Shown: positions 40,742 to 49,560, numbered from the stretch's first letter. The stretch is DNA of 64,000 nucleotides from Streptomyces sp. WM6386 (GCF_000972385.1 NZ_JXTE01000009.1:1-64000); one strand, 5' to 3'. Notes: generated from the letters alone by a model not told the origin. Numbers and translations: made by a program.

Positions 40742-41304
40742 CGGGTCCGTCCTCCGCTCTCGCCGCCGCGCGCCATGGCCGCCGCCATCTTCCGGGGTAC
40801 GCCCTGGGAGCCGAGCAGCCGTTGCAGTTCGGCCATCCCCTTGGACGTCTGGGACTTAACCGTACCCACGGAAACACCCAGGGCGAGAGCGGTGTCCTTT
40901 TCCGACAGGTCGAACGCGTGCCGGAGGACGACGCACGCCCGTTTGCGGAACGGCAGCCTGCGCAGCGCCTCTTGGACGTCCACGACTCCCGCTATGTCCG
41001 GGTTCTCCGTCTTCTCCTCGCGCTGCGACCAGAACAGGGCGATCCGTCGGCGCTCGCGGACCGCGCTGCGGATGCGGGTGCGGGCAAGATTGGCGACGAC
41101 ACCACGGGCGTACGCTGCCGGATGGTCGGCCGCGCGCACCCGGTCCCAGCGGTTCCAGAGCGCGAGCAGCGCGTCCGCCGCGAGATCGTCGGCGGCGTCC
41201 GACTCACCGGTCAACAGGTGGGCGAGGCGGGACAGTTCGGCGTAGTGACGCTCGAAGAAGGCATGGAACTCCACGGAGGCTGCGTCGTCGACGACCGTGC
41301 CCAC
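40738..41304 (-). CDS. SigE-family RNA polymerase sigma factor
   Basis: Sigma factor of 188 residues from GTG 41304, preceded by GGGAGG. The longer frame upstream runs through the promoter region and adds non-homologous sequence. Region 2 is at about 10-75 (FHAFFERHYAELSRLAHLLTGESDAADDLAADALLALWNRWDR) and region 4 at about 110-165 (LRRLPFRKRACVVLRHAFDLSEKDTALALGVSVGTVKSQTSKGMAEL). It belongs to the SigE70-like ECF group widespread in Streptomyces. It is the first gene of a two-gene operon with a membrane partner and is divergent from a purine permease. An inverted repeat lies 21 bases upstream. Confidence 0.87.
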   Translation of the reverse strand: MGTVVDDAASVEFHAFFERHYAELSRLAHLLTGESDAADDLAADALLALWNRWDRVRAADHPAAYARGVVANLARTRIRSAVRERRRIALFWSQREEKTENPDIAGVVDVQEALRRLPFRKRACVVLRHAFDLSEKDTALALGVSVGTVKSQTSKGMAELQRLLGSQGVPRKMAAAMARGGESGGRTR

Positions 41305-41324
41305 GGGCGAGACCTCCCTGTGCC

Positions 41325-41340
41325 TGTCATGTGAATGACA
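41325..41340. promoter_or_regulatory. TGTCAT-N4-ATGACA inverted repeat upstream of the sigma gene
   Basis: Perfect 6-bp arms with a 4-base spacer, 21 bases upstream of the GTG start. It lies where an operator or autoregulatory element would act on leftward transcription. No matching regulator was identified. Confidence 0.45.
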
Positions 41341-41539
41341 TGTGATCATCCGGAGGTGACCCGGACGAGATCCGGAAGCGTAGCAGTGATCATCGGGGTG
41401 GTTCGTACGGGGCTTCGAACGCAGTCTGGTCCACCGACCCCGATTCCGTAACACGGAGAAAACCTGAAGCGCGTTCAACGCGGGAACAATCCAGCCAGCA
41501 TCCGCACACCGATCAGCCAGGCAACAAGGAGCAACAGGC

Positions 41540-42997
41540 ATGTCCGACACACAGAAGGTGGCCGACCGGCCGAGCGTCCCGCCACCGGCGGCGAACAGCG
41601 TCGACCGGTACTTCAAGATCTCCGAACGGGGATCCACCTTCGCCAGGGAGATACGCGGCGGCTTCGCCACGTTCTTCACGATGGCCTACATCCTTGTCCT
41701 GAATCCCATCATCCTGGGCAGCGCCAAGGACAAGTTCGGCGACACCCTCGACCCGGTCCAACTCACCACCGCCACCGCCCTGGTGGCCGCGGTGATGACG
41801 ATCATCATGGGCGTCGGCGGAAACCTGCCCCTCGCGCTCGCCGCGGGCCTCGGATTGAATGCAGTCGTCGCCTTCCAGATCGCCCCGCTGATGAGCTGGG
41901 ACGACGCGATGGGTCTGGTCGTCCTCGAAGGCCTGCTGATCTGCGTCCTGGTGGTGACCGGTCTGCGCGAGGCCGTCATGCACGCCATCCCGCAGCCGCT
42001 CAAGCAGGCGATCAGTGTCGGCATCGGCCTGTTCATCGCCTTCATCGGCTTCGTCGACGCCGGCTTCGTCAGCCGGATCCCGGACATCGCGCACACCACC
42101 GTGCCGGTCCAGCTCGGCGGCACCGGCACCCTCTCCGGGTGGCCGATCCTGGTCTTCTGTCTCGGTGTGCTGCTGACGATCGGACTGCTCGCCCGCAAGG
42201 TCAAGGGCGCCATTCTGATCAGCATCGTGACCATGACGATCATTGCGATGATCATCAACTCGGCGGCCGACATCAAGAGCTGGGGTCTGACCACGCCCGC
42301 GTGGCCCGACAAGCTCGTCGACACCCCGGACTTCGGGCTGATCGGTCACTTCAGCCTCTTCGGAGCGTTCAGCGCCGCCGACGTCGGTGTCATCACCGTC
42401 GTCCTGCTGATCTTCACGCTGATCCTGTCCGACTTCTTCGACACCATGGGCACGGTCGTCGGCATCAGCGCGGAGGCGGGTCTCCTCGACGAGGAGGGCA
42501 AGGTCCCCAACCTCGGCCGGGTGCTGCTCATCGACGGTGCGGCGGCGGTCGCGGGCGGCGCGTCGTCGTCGTCCTCCGCCACGTCGTACATCGAGTCGGC
42601 GGCGGGTGTCGGCGAGGGGTCGCGCACCGGCTTCTCGAACCTGATCACCGGTGGCCTCTTCGGCCTCGCCCTGTTCCTGGGCCCGCTGCTCACCATCGTC
42701 CCGCTCCAGGCGGCCGCCCCCGCACTGGTCGCCGTCGGCTTCCTGATGATGACCCAGGTCAAGCACATCGACTGGGAGAAGTACGAGATCGCCATCCCGG
42801 CGTTCCTCACCATCGCCGTGATGCCGTTCACGTACTCGATCACCAACGGTATCGGTGCGGGGTTTCTCGCCTACGTCGTGATCAAGACGGTTCTCGGCAA
42901 GGCGAAGGAGATCCACTGGCTGCTGTGGGGGACGTCGGTGCTGTTCCTCGTGTACTTCGCCATTGACCCGATTGAGCAGATTCTCGGGGCCAAGTGA
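41540..42997 (+). CDS. NCS2 family permease (AzgA-like purine permease)
   Basis: Membrane transporter of 485 residues with about 12-14 spans. Family marks include GSTFAREIRGGFATFFTMAYILVLNPIIL at the start, LPLALAAGLGLNAVVAFQIAP (about 90-110), the IGLFIAFIGFVDAGFV region and LSDFFDTMGTVVGISAEAGL (about 295). SSSSATSYIESAAGVGEGSRTGF (about 347-369) is the second conserved substrate-region motif. These match AzgA-type hypoxanthine/guanine/adenine importers rather than the UraA group. It stands alone and divergent from the SigE-like gene. The AAGGAG RBS is close to the ATG. Confidence 0.88.
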   Translation: MSDTQKVADRPSVPPPAANSVDRYFKISERGSTFAREIRGGFATFFTMAYILVLNPIILGSAKDKFGDTLDPVQLTTATALVAAVMTIIMGVGGNLPLALAAGLGLNAVVAFQIAPLMSWDDAMGLVVLEGLLICVLVVTGLREAVMHAIPQPLKQAISVGIGLFIAFIGFVDAGFVSRIPDIAHTTVPVQLGGTGTLSGWPILVFCLGVLLTIGLLARKVKGAILISIVTMTIIAMIINSAADIKSWGLTTPAWPDKLVDTPDFGLIGHFSLFGAFSAADVGVITVVLLIFTLILSDFFDTMGTVVGISAEAGLLDEEGKVPNLGRVLLIDGAAAVAGGASSSSSATSYIESAAGVGEGSRTGFSNLITGGLFGLALFLGPLLTIVPLQAAAPALVAVGFLMMTQVKHIDWEKYEIAIPAFLTIAVMPFTYSITNGIGAGFLAYVVIKTVLGKAKEIHWLLWGTSVLFLVYFAIDPIEQILGAK

Positions 42998-43002
42998 CGG
43001 AC

Positions 43003-43093
43003 GCTGCGCGACCAGCCGCGGGTTCGTCGCGGCTGGTCGCGCCCGCGCGGCGGAGCCGCAAATTGATACAGCCCCGCGCCCCTTGGGGGCGCG
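43003..43093. repeat. dispersed repeat between two convergent genes
   Basis: GCTGCGCGACCAGCCGCGGG, then TTCGTCGCGGCTGGTCGCGC (inverted halves), then GCGGCGGAGCCGC, ATTGATACAGCCCCGCGCCC and CTTGGGGGCGC. It fills the 97-base space between the purine permease and PBP genes and closely matches 47545-47636. The GCGACCAGCCGCG/CGCGGCTGGTCGC stem could terminate both transcripts. Confidence 0.75.
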
Positions 43094-43094
43094 T

Positions 43095-44543
43095 CTACTG
43101 CAACGCTGCTTCCATCATCGCCTTGGCCACCGGCGCCGCCAGCCCGTTGCCGCTGACCTCGGAGCGCTCCGCGTTCGACTGCTCGACCAGGACCGCGACG
43201 GCGACCTCCTTGCCGTCGGCCTTGCCGTACGAGGTGAACCAGGCGTACGGCGACTTGCTGTTGTTCTCGCCGCGCTGCGCGGTACCCGTCTTGCCGCCGA
43301 CGGTCGCCCCGTCGATCTGCGCGTTGGTACCGGTGCCGTCCTTGACGACCGTCTCCATCGCGGACTGGAGCTGCTCGGCGGTCTCGGAGCTGACGACCTC
43401 GGTCGTCGACGCCTCGTCGTCGTAGTTCTCCAGCACATCGCCGCCGCTGTTCGTGATCTGCGACACCATGTGCGGAGAGACCAGCTTGCCGCCGTTGGAG
43501 ATGGCCGCGGACACCATGGCCATCTGCAGCGGCGTCGCGGTGACATCGAACTGGCCGATGCCGGTGAGCGCCGTCGACGAGTCGTCCATGTCCGAGGGGT
43601 AGACGCTGGTGTACGCCCGCACGGGCACGTCCTGCGACTCGTCGTTGAAGCCGAACTTCTCCGCCATCGCCCGCAGCTTGTCCTGGCCGAGGTTGAACGC
43701 CATCTTCGCGAACACGTTGTTGCAGGAGTACTGGAGCGCGGTGCGGATCGAGGCGTTCTCGCAGGGCGCCGACTTGTTCTCGTTCTCCAGCTTGGTGACC
43801 GTGCCCGGCAGTGTGTACGGGTCCGGGCTCTCGGTCTTCTCGTCCACCGACGAGTACAGACCGTCCTCCAGCGCGGCCGCCGCCACGACCAGCTTGAACG
43901 TCGAACCCGGCGCCACCGGCTGCCGCAGCGCGCGGTTGGTCAGCGGCTTGTCGGAGTCCGCGTTGAGCTTCTTCCAGGCCGAACCGGCCGTGTTGGCGTC
44001 GGTCAGCGAGGACGGGTCGTACGACGGGGTCGACACCACGGCCAGGATCTTGCCGGTCGTCGGATCGATCGCGACGGCCGCGCCCTGCTTGTCGCCGAGC
44101 GCCTCATAGGCCGCCTTCTGCACGTCCGGGTCGATCGTGGTGACCACGTTGCCCGGCTCGGCGCGCTGGTTGGTGACCGTGTCCATGACGGACTTCAGCC
44201 GGCTGTCCGTGCCGTTGAGAAGGTCGGTGTAGATGCCTTCCAGCTGGGTCGGAGCGTAGGCCTGCGAGGCGTAGCCCGTCACCGAGGCGTACAGCTCGCC
44301 GTCCTTGTAGGTGCGCTTGTACCTGAGGTCGCTGCCCTTCGTCTGCGCGGAACCGGTGATCGACTCTCCGGCCACGATGATGTTCCCGAGCGGCGACGAG
44401 TACGTCTCGATCGCATTCCGCCGGTTGTCGCTGTCGTCCGCGAGCGCTTGACCGTCGTAGAACTGCACCCAGGTCGCCCGCACCAGCAGAGCGAACACCA
44501 GCAGCAGCGCGAAGACCGATGCGCGCCTGATCGTCTTGTTCAT
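43095..44543 (-). CDS. penicillin-binding protein 2-like transpeptidase (PbpA type)
   Basis: Class B PBP of 482 residues with an N-terminal membrane anchor (about 10-26, VFALLLVFALLVRATWV) and a non-catalytic dimerisation domain (SDNRRNAIETYSSPLGNIIVAGESI). The transpeptidase domain follows: PVAPGSTFKLVV (SxxK, about 218), LQYSCNN (SxN, about 268), and GGKTGTAQR (KTG, about 419). It crosslinks peptidoglycan outside the membrane. It resembles Streptomyces PbpA, which normally neighbours a RodA/FtsW gene; here no SEDS partner is adjacent, so it is an isolated paralogue. Confidence 0.88.
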   Translation of the reverse strand: MNKTIRRASVFALLLVFALLVRATWVQFYDGQALADDSDNRRNAIETYSSPLGNIIVAGESITGSAQTKGSDLRYKRTYKDGELYASVTGYASQAYAPTQLEGIYTDLLNGTDSRLKSVMDTVTNQRAEPGNVVTTIDPDVQKAAYEALGDKQGAAVAIDPTTGKILAVVSTPSYDPSSLTDANTAGSAWKKLNADSDKPLTNRALRQPVAPGSTFKLVVAAAALEDGLYSSVDEKTESPDPYTLPGTVTKLENENKSAPCENASIRTALQYSCNNVFAKMAFNLGQDKLRAMAEKFGFNDESQDVPVRAYTSVYPSDMDDSSTALTGIGQFDVTATPLQMAMVSAAISNGGKLVSPHMVSQITNSGGDVLENYDDEASTTEVVSSETAEQLQSAMETVVKDGTGTNAQIDGATVGGKTGTAQRGENNSKSPYAWFTSYGKADGKEVAVAVLVEQSNAERSEVSGNGLAAPVAKAMMEAALQ

Positions 44544-44624
44544 CCCGCTCAGGTAGACGAGCAGAGCACCGCGAATCGTTCCCGTGCGTCCGCGATTCTC
44601 ATGGGACGTTCATGCGCGGCGCCG

Positions 44625-45095
44625 TCAGACGCCCAGCGTCAGGACGACCTCGTCGATCTCCTCGCCGCGGGCGTTCGCGTACCCCCGCGCATGGGCCGAC
44701 AGCCGGAAACCGCACTTCTCCAGCACACGCCGGGAACCGGCGTTGTCGGCGGCGGCACGGGCGTACAGCGGGCGCTCGGGCACCTGGGTCACCAGCTCGC
44801 GCAGGGCCGCCGAGGCGATGCCCCGGCCCCAGTACGCGCGGTCGATCCAGTACGTCACCTCGCGCTCGTTCGGTTCGCCGTACACCGACGCGCTGCCCAC
44901 CACGTCCCCGTCCGCCAGGACCGTGCGATGCACGGCGTCGGAGGCCCGGATGCGTTTCCAGTGGGCGTCGAAGGCGTCCCGGTCGGTCGGGTCCTTCGAG
45001 GTGAAGGCCGCCATGTGCAGGGCTTCGGGATCGTTCATCTGCCGGAAGAACACCGGCAGATCGCTGTCGTGGACCTCTCGGAGCGTGATCTGCAT
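44625..45095 (-). CDS. GNAT family N-acetyltransferase (RimJ-like)
   Basis: Acetyltransferase of 156 residues. It opens with MQITLREVHDSDLPVFFRQMNDPEALHMAAFT. It has VTYWIDRAYWGRGIASAALRELV, which contains the acetyl-CoA loop (R/QxxGxG/A, about 88-100), and AADNAGSRRVLEKCGFRL (about 118-135), typical of the ribosomal-protein/RimJ-like group. The acceptor is unknown. It is convergently unrelated to its neighbours; the stop of the IclR gene lies 4 bases upstream of its start, so they may be cotranscribed. Confidence 0.83.
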   Translation of the reverse strand: MQITLREVHDSDLPVFFRQMNDPEALHMAAFTSKDPTDRDAFDAHWKRIRASDAVHRTVLADGDVVGSASVYGEPNEREVTYWIDRAYWGRGIASAALRELVTQVPERPLYARAAADNAGSRRVLEKCGFRLSAHARGYANARGEEIDEVVLTLGV

Positions 45096-45098
45096 GCC

Positions 45099-45872
45099 TC
45101 AGAGCCTACGGGTGGCCAGTGTCAGCCGGTCCCGCGCGTCGAACAGCGCGTCCTTCACCATCTGTTCGTGCGCGGGCGTCAGCCGGGCCACCGGCACCGA
45201 GCAGCTGATCGCGTCCCGCGCGGGGGTCCGGTAGGGGATCGCCACACCGAAGCAGCGCAGCCCCAGCGTGTTCTCCTCACGGTCCACGGCGAAGCCCTGC
45301 TCCCGCACCAGGTGCAGCTCCTCGATGAGCTTCTCCCGGTCGGTGATCGTGTTCTCGGTGAGCGCCGGCAGCGTCTCCGGGAGCATCTTGCGGACCTGCT
45401 CGTCGGGGTAGGTGCTGAGCAGCGCCTTGCCGAGGGAGGTGGAGTGGGCCGGCAGCCGACGGCCGACCCGGGTGAAGGGGCGCAGATAGTGCTGCGACTG
45501 CCGCGTGGCCAGGTAGACGACGTTCGTCCCGTCCAGACGCGCCAGGTGGATGGTCTCGGTCGTGTCGTCCGACAGCCGGTCCAGCGTCCCACGCGCCGCC
45601 GCGACCACCTCGTCACCGTCGATGTACGACGTGCCGACCAGCAGCGCCCGCACCCCGATGCCGTACCGCGTGCCCGTCGCGTCCGTCTCCACCCAGCCCA
45701 GCTCCACCAGCGTGCGCAGCAGCATGTAGAGGCTGGACTTGGGGTAACCGACGGCCTCCTGGACCGCCGCGAGGGAGTGCATACCGGGGCGTCCGGCGAA
45801 GTATTCGAGCAGTTCAACCGTCCGTACCGCGGACTTGACCTGCGCCCCGCCGCCCGTCTCGCCTGCCGACAT
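45099..45872 (-). CDS. IclR family transcriptional regulator
   Basis: Regulator of 257 residues. The start at 45872 (MSAGETGGGAQVKSAVRTVELLEYF) matches the family N-terminus; the longer frame adds promoter sequence. The winged HTH (about 12-75) contains AVQEAVGYPKSSLYMLLRTLVELGWVETD, and the effector domain includes GTSYIDGDEVVAAARGTL, HLARLDGTNVVYLATRQSQ, LPAHSTSLGKALLS and REQGFAVDREENTLGLRCFGVAIP. IclR proteins often govern aromatic- or sugar-acid catabolism. It is divergent from the alpha-ketoglutarate-semialdehyde dehydrogenase-like gene across 131 bases and probably controls it. Confidence 0.87.
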   Translation of the reverse strand: MSAGETGGGAQVKSAVRTVELLEYFAGRPGMHSLAAVQEAVGYPKSSLYMLLRTLVELGWVETDATGTRYGIGVRALLVGTSYIDGDEVVAAARGTLDRLSDDTTETIHLARLDGTNVVYLATRQSQHYLRPFTRVGRRLPAHSTSLGKALLSTYPDEQVRKMLPETLPALTENTITDREKLIEELHLVREQGFAVDREENTLGLRCFGVAIPYRTPARDAISCSVPVARLTPAHEQMVKDALFDARDRLTLATRRL

Positions 45873-45889
45873 CGCCCTTGCACCCCTTC

Positions 45890-45922
45890 GTTGGACGAGA
45901 ATCCAGAGATATAGTCTCCAAC
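45890..45922. promoter_or_regulatory. nested inverted repeats in the IclR/dehydrogenase divergent region
   Basis: GTTGGA (45890-45895) pairs with TCCAAC (45917-45922), enclosing GAGA-TATAG-TCTC (45906-45918). IclR regulators usually bind such imperfect palindromes near divergent promoters. A good candidate operator, not proven. Confidence 0.45.
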
Positions 45923-46003
45923 AGATATTCACCATCAGAGACAGCGTTCAGCATATCGAACGAGCCTGGTGGATGACCTAGGAACTGTGTGGAGGGACCC
46001 GCG

Positions 46004-47533
46004 GTGGCAGCAGCACCAGTCTGGAGTGTCGACCCCCGAACCGGGAAGCAGCGTGAGCAGGTTGCCGTGGAGGCTACCGCCCAGGAGGTGGACGCCACCG
46101 TCCGGGCCGCGCACGACGCCCGAGGCGCCCTTGCCGACCGCACGGTCCGCGCCGCTTTCCTGCGTACCGCCGCCGACAAGCTGACGGCGGCCAAGGACCA
46201 GCTCGTCGAGGCCGCCGACGCGGAGACCGCGCTCGGTCCGGTCCGGCTCACCGGGGAACTCGCCCGCACCAGCTACCAGCTGCGGGCCTTTGCGGACATC
46301 GTCGACGAGGGCGCCTTCCTCGACGTCGTGATCAACCACCCCGACGACACCGCGACCCCGCCGATCCCGGACCTGCGCCGCTACAAGGTGCCGCTCGGTG
46401 TCGTCGGCGTCTACTCGGCCTCCAACTTCCCCTTCGCCTTCTCGGTCGCCGGCGGCGACACCGCGAGCGCGCTGGGCGCCGGCTGCCCCGTCGTCGTCAA
46501 GGCGCACCCCGACCACCCCGGCCTGTCCGAGCTGGTCGCGGCCGTCCTGCGCCGGGCCGCCGCCGAGCACGGCATCCCCGAGAGCGTGCTCGGTCTCGTG
46601 CACGGCTTCGAGGCGGGCCTCGAGCTGATCAAGCACCCGCTGGTCGCCGCCGCCGGCTTCACCGGGTCCATCCGTGGCGGGCGGGCCCTCTTCGACGCGG
46701 CCGCCGCCCGTCCGGTCCCGATCCCCTTCCACGGCGAGCTGGGCTCCCTGAACCCCGTCGTCATCACCGAGGCCGCGGCCGCCGAGCGCGCCGAGGGCAT
46801 CGGTATGGGCCTCGCGGGCTCCATGACACTGGGCGTCGGCCAGTTCTGCGTGAAGCCGGGCCTCGTGCTGGTGCCGTCGGGCGCCGCCGGTGACGGCCTG
46901 GTCAAGTCCCTCACGGACGCCGTCAGCAACACCGACGCGGGCGTGCTGCTCGACCACCGGATGCGGGACAACTTCATCGCCGGGGTCGCCGAGCGCGCCG
47001 AACTGGCCGACGTGGAGACGCCGGTGACGCCGGGCTCCGGTGGTGACCACACGGTGAGCGCGGGCTTCCTGACGGTTCCGGCGGACAAGCTGGCCGCCGA
47101 GGGTGAGCACGATCTGCTCCTGGAGGAGTGCTTCGGTCCGGTGACGGTCGTGGCGCGCTACGACGACGACGCGCAGGCGCGGGCCGTGCTGTCGCGTCTG
47201 CCGGGCAACCTCACCGCGACGGTGCATCTGTCGACCGAGGAGACCGAGGGCAAGGGACGTGGCACGGAGATCCTGGCGGAGCTGACGCCGCTGGCGGGGC
47301 GTGTGCTCGTCAATGGCTGGCCGACGGGTGTCGCCGTGGCGGCTGCTCAGCACCACGGCGGTCCGTACCCGGCGACGACGTCGACGTCGACGTCGGTCGG
47401 TGGTACGGCGATCGAGCGGTGGATGCGGCCGGTTGTGTACCAGACGACTCCGGAGGCTCTGCTGCCGGTGGAGCTGCGGGACGACAACCCGCTGGGGCTG
47501 CCGCGTCGGTTCAACGGGCAGTTGGAGCGATAG
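46004..47533 (+). CDS. alpha-ketoglutarate semialdehyde (2,5-dioxovalerate) dehydrogenase-like ALDH
   Basis: NADP-type aldehyde dehydrogenase of 509 residues. The GTG at 46004 follows GGAGGG by 7 bases; an in-frame GTG at 45989 lacks an RBS. The sequence has VPLGVVGVYSASNFPFAFSVAGGD, VVVKAHPDHPGLS, FTGSIRGGRALFD, the catalytic Glu in FHGELGSLNPVV (about 245), and the nucleophile Cys in GVGQFCVKPGLV (about 284). The FTGSxRGG and GQFCxxPG combination is that of KGSA dehydrogenases (EC 1.2.1.26). It would convert the semialdehyde made by KdgD and the pentonate dehydratase into alpha-ketoglutarate, although it lies about 38 kb from them. Regulation by the divergent IclR is likely. Confidence 0.85.
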   Translation: MAAAPVWSVDPRTGKQREQVAVEATAQEVDATVRAAHDARGALADRTVRAAFLRTAADKLTAAKDQLVEAADAETALGPVRLTGELARTSYQLRAFADIVDEGAFLDVVINHPDDTATPPIPDLRRYKVPLGVVGVYSASNFPFAFSVAGGDTASALGAGCPVVVKAHPDHPGLSELVAAVLRRAAAEHGIPESVLGLVHGFEAGLELIKHPLVAAAGFTGSIRGGRALFDAAAARPVPIPFHGELGSLNPVVITEAAAAERAEGIGMGLAGSMTLGVGQFCVKPGLVLVPSGAAGDGLVKSLTDAVSNTDAGVLLDHRMRDNFIAGVAERAELADVETPVTPGSGGDHTVSAGFLTVPADKLAAEGEHDLLLEECFGPVTVVARYDDDAQARAVLSRLPGNLTATVHLSTEETEGKGRGTEILAELTPLAGRVLVNGWPTGVAVAAAQHHGGPYPATTSTSTSVGGTAIERWMRPVVYQTTPEALLPVELRDDNPLGLPRRFNGQLER

Positions 47534-47544
47534 CGCCGTAGGGG

Positions 47545-47636
47545 TGTGGGGCTGTGTGGCGGCTGCGGGTTCGTCGTGGCTTGTCGCGCCCACGCGGCGG
47601 AGCCGCATATCGATGCAGCCCCGCGCCCCTGGGTGG
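47545..47636. repeat. dispersed repeat downstream of the aldehyde dehydrogenase
   Basis: GTGTGGGGCTGTGTGGCGGC, GCGGGTTCGTCGTGGCTTGT, GCGGCGGAGCCGCATATCGA, TGCAGCCCCGCGCCCCTGGG. Same block order as 43003-43093. It occupies the 130-base gap before the DUF1349 gene. Confidence 0.75.
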
Positions 47637-47663
47637 GTGCACTCACCCTGCGATAATCAGTCG

Positions 47664-48272
47664 ATGGACGTCTTGCTCCCCGAACTGCCCTTTCCCCTCC
47701 GCACCTACGGACCCGACGGGCACTGGTCCTACGAGGACGGTGTGCTCACCGGGTGGGCCGGGCCCCGGCAGGACCGGTTCGTGCCGCCGACCGCCGAAGG
47801 GCTCGATCCCGCTTCCGACGCGCCGCGGCTGCTCGGTGCGCCCGAAGGGGACTTTCAGCTCATCGCTCGCGTCACCGTGGGGTTCAACGCGTCCTTCGAC
47901 GCGGGTGTGCTCTACGTCCATGTCGGCGACCGGGCCTGGGCCAAGCTCTGTCTGGAGTACTCCCCGGACGTGGCCACGATCTGCACGGTGGTCACCCGGG
48001 GACACTCCGACGACGCCAACTCCTTCACCGTGGACGGCAGTTCGGTCTGGCTCAGAGTGAGCCGCACCGGCCGCGCCTTCGCCTTCCACGCCTCCCGTGA
48101 CGGCGAACACTGGATATTCGTCCGGCTGTTCAGCCTCGACGACGAGAAGAAGAGCGACGCCGCCCTCGTCGGCTTCATGACACAGTCCCCGATGGGCGAG
48201 GGCTGCGTCGTGACGTACGACCACCTGGAGTTCAGGCCCGACTGGCCGAAGGACCTGAGAGACGGAAGCTGA
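47664..48272 (+). CDS. DUF1349 family protein, 202 aa
   Basis: Protein of 202 residues with a concanavalin-like beta-sandwich pattern: HWSYEDGVLTGWAGPRQDRFV, GDFQLIARVTVGFNASFDAGVLYVHVGDRAWAKLCLEYS, and FHASRDGEHWIFVRLFSL near the C-terminus, typical of DUF1349/YesU-like proteins. Some members sit in rhamnogalacturonan-type loci in other bacteria, but function is not settled. No signal peptide, so it is intracellular. The 3' end overlaps the opposing MFS gene by 41 bases. The ATG at 47664 lacks a strong RBS. Confidence 0.75.
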   Translation: MDVLLPELPFPLRTYGPDGHWSYEDGVLTGWAGPRQDRFVPPTAEGLDPASDAPRLLGAPEGDFQLIARVTVGFNASFDAGVLYVHVGDRAWAKLCLEYSPDVATICTVVTRGHSDDANSFTVDGSSVWLRVSRTGRAFAFHASRDGEHWIFVRLFSLDDEKKSDAALVGFMTQSPMGEGCVVTYDHLEFRPDWPKDLRDGS

Positions 48273-49560
48273 ACAGCCACGTCACCGCGAACAGGGCCGC
48301 GCCGATCCCGAGACTCTCCCGCATCCCCTCGACGAACCCGTGGGAGACCAGCGTCCCGAACACGGCGATCCCCAGCCCGCCGGCCGTCTGGCGGGCGGAG
48401 TTGAGGACGCCGGCCGCCAGCCCGGCCCGCTCCGCCGGTACCGCCTCCATCATCAGGGACGTCAGTGGCGGCACCGTCAGCGCGCAGCCGACGGACAGGG
48501 GGATGAGCAGCGCCGCCACCAGGGCCGCGGGGGTCCCCTCGTCGACGCACACGAGCAGCAGCAGGAGACCGGCCGTCGCCAGGCCCTGGCCGATCAGGAT
48601 CGGCAGCCTCGGCCCGTAGCGCCCCGCCAGCCTTCCCGCGGACACGTTCGACGCCGCGATCAGCCCCGACATCGGCAGGAACAGCAGCCCGGCGTACAGC
48701 GCCGAATGTCCCTGGACCTGCTGGAAGAAGAGGGAGAAGACGAACACCACTCCGTAGAAGGCCACACTGCACGCCACCCCCGCCGCGACCGCCACGGAGA
48801 CGGCCCGGGTACGGAACAGGCCCGGCGGGACCACGGGGTGCGCCTGCCGCGCCTCGACCCGGACGAAGAGAACGCCCGACACCACGGCCACCGCCAGCGC
48901 CACCAGCCCGGTCGCCCCGCCCTCGATCACCGCGAACGTCAGCGCCGTCAGGGTCACGATCGCCGTCAGCTGTCCGGGCAGGTCGAGAGGGGCCGGACGC
49001 CGCTCCGACCGGGGGGCCCGCACCAGCAACGCCAGTGCCACGGCCCCCAGCGGCAGGTTGATGAAGAAGATGCCCCGCCAGTCCCAGGCCGTCGTCAGCG
49101 CGCCGCCCGCCACCGGCCCCAGGGCGACCGCCACCGAACCGCCCGCGGCCCACGCGGCCACGGCACGCGCCCTGCGCGCGGCGTCGGGATACGCCTGCCG
49201 TACCAGGGCCAGCGACGCCGGAAGCACCACGGCCGCCGCGACACCCTGCACCGCCCGGGCGCCGATCAGCACCGCCAGGTTCGGTGCCAGCCCGCAGGCC
49301 GCCGAGGCGAGGGTGAAGAGCAGGATGCCGATCGCGTACGCCCGGCTCGCCCCGGCCCGGTCCGCGAAGGCGCCGGTGGACAGCATGAGCGCGGCGAAGG
49401 CGAGGGTGTAGGCGTCCACGACCCACTGCAGGCCCGCCATCTCACCGCCGAGCGCCGAGCCGATGGCCGGGAGGGCCACGTTCACCACGGACGCGTCGAG
49501 GGTGATCAGCGCGAAGCCGAGAAGTGCGGCGACCAGCGTGGTGGCGGGAGAGGTCCTCAT
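48232..49560 (-). CDS. MFS drug exporter, DHA2-like family
   Basis: Membrane transporter of 442 residues from ATG 49560 (MRTSPATTLVAALLGFALITLDASVVNVALPAIG), with about 12-14 spans. GGGGAG lies upstream. It carries LDASVVNVALP (motif D1 of the family) and GARAVQGVAAAVVLPASLAL with motif C-type Gly/Pro (ALGPVAGGALTTAWDWRGIFFINLPLGA). Members export drugs, dyes or natural products by proton antiport. It is divergent from a GlxA-type regulator over about 134 bases, the usual regulator-exporter arrangement. The stop lies inside the 3' end of the opposing DUF1349 gene. Confidence 0.83.
   Translation of the reverse strand: MRTSPATTLVAALLGFALITLDASVVNVALPAIGSALGGEMAGLQWVVDAYTLAFAALMLSTGAFADRAGASRAYAIGILLFTLASAACGLAPNLAVLIGARAVQGVAAAVVLPASLALVRQAYPDAARRARAVAAWAAGGSVAVALGPVAGGALTTAWDWRGIFFINLPLGAVALALLVRAPRSERRPAPLDLPGQLTAIVTLTALTFAVIEGGATGLVALAVAVVSGVLFVRVEARQAHPVVPPGLFRTRAVSVAVAAGVACSVAFYGVVFVFSLFFQQVQGHSALYAGLLFLPMSGLIAASNVSAGRLAGRYGPRLPILIGQGLATAGLLLLLVCVDEGTPAALVAALLIPLSVGCALTVPPLTSLMMEAVPAERAGLAAGVLNSARQTAGGLGIAVFGTLVSHGFVEGMRESLGIGAALFAVTWLFSFRLSGPSASRA

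Noticed and set aside
41305..41679. 125-residue N-terminal extension of the SigE-like protein
   Set aside because: Non-homologous sequence crossing the promoter region; GTG 41304 has GGGAGG in the right place.
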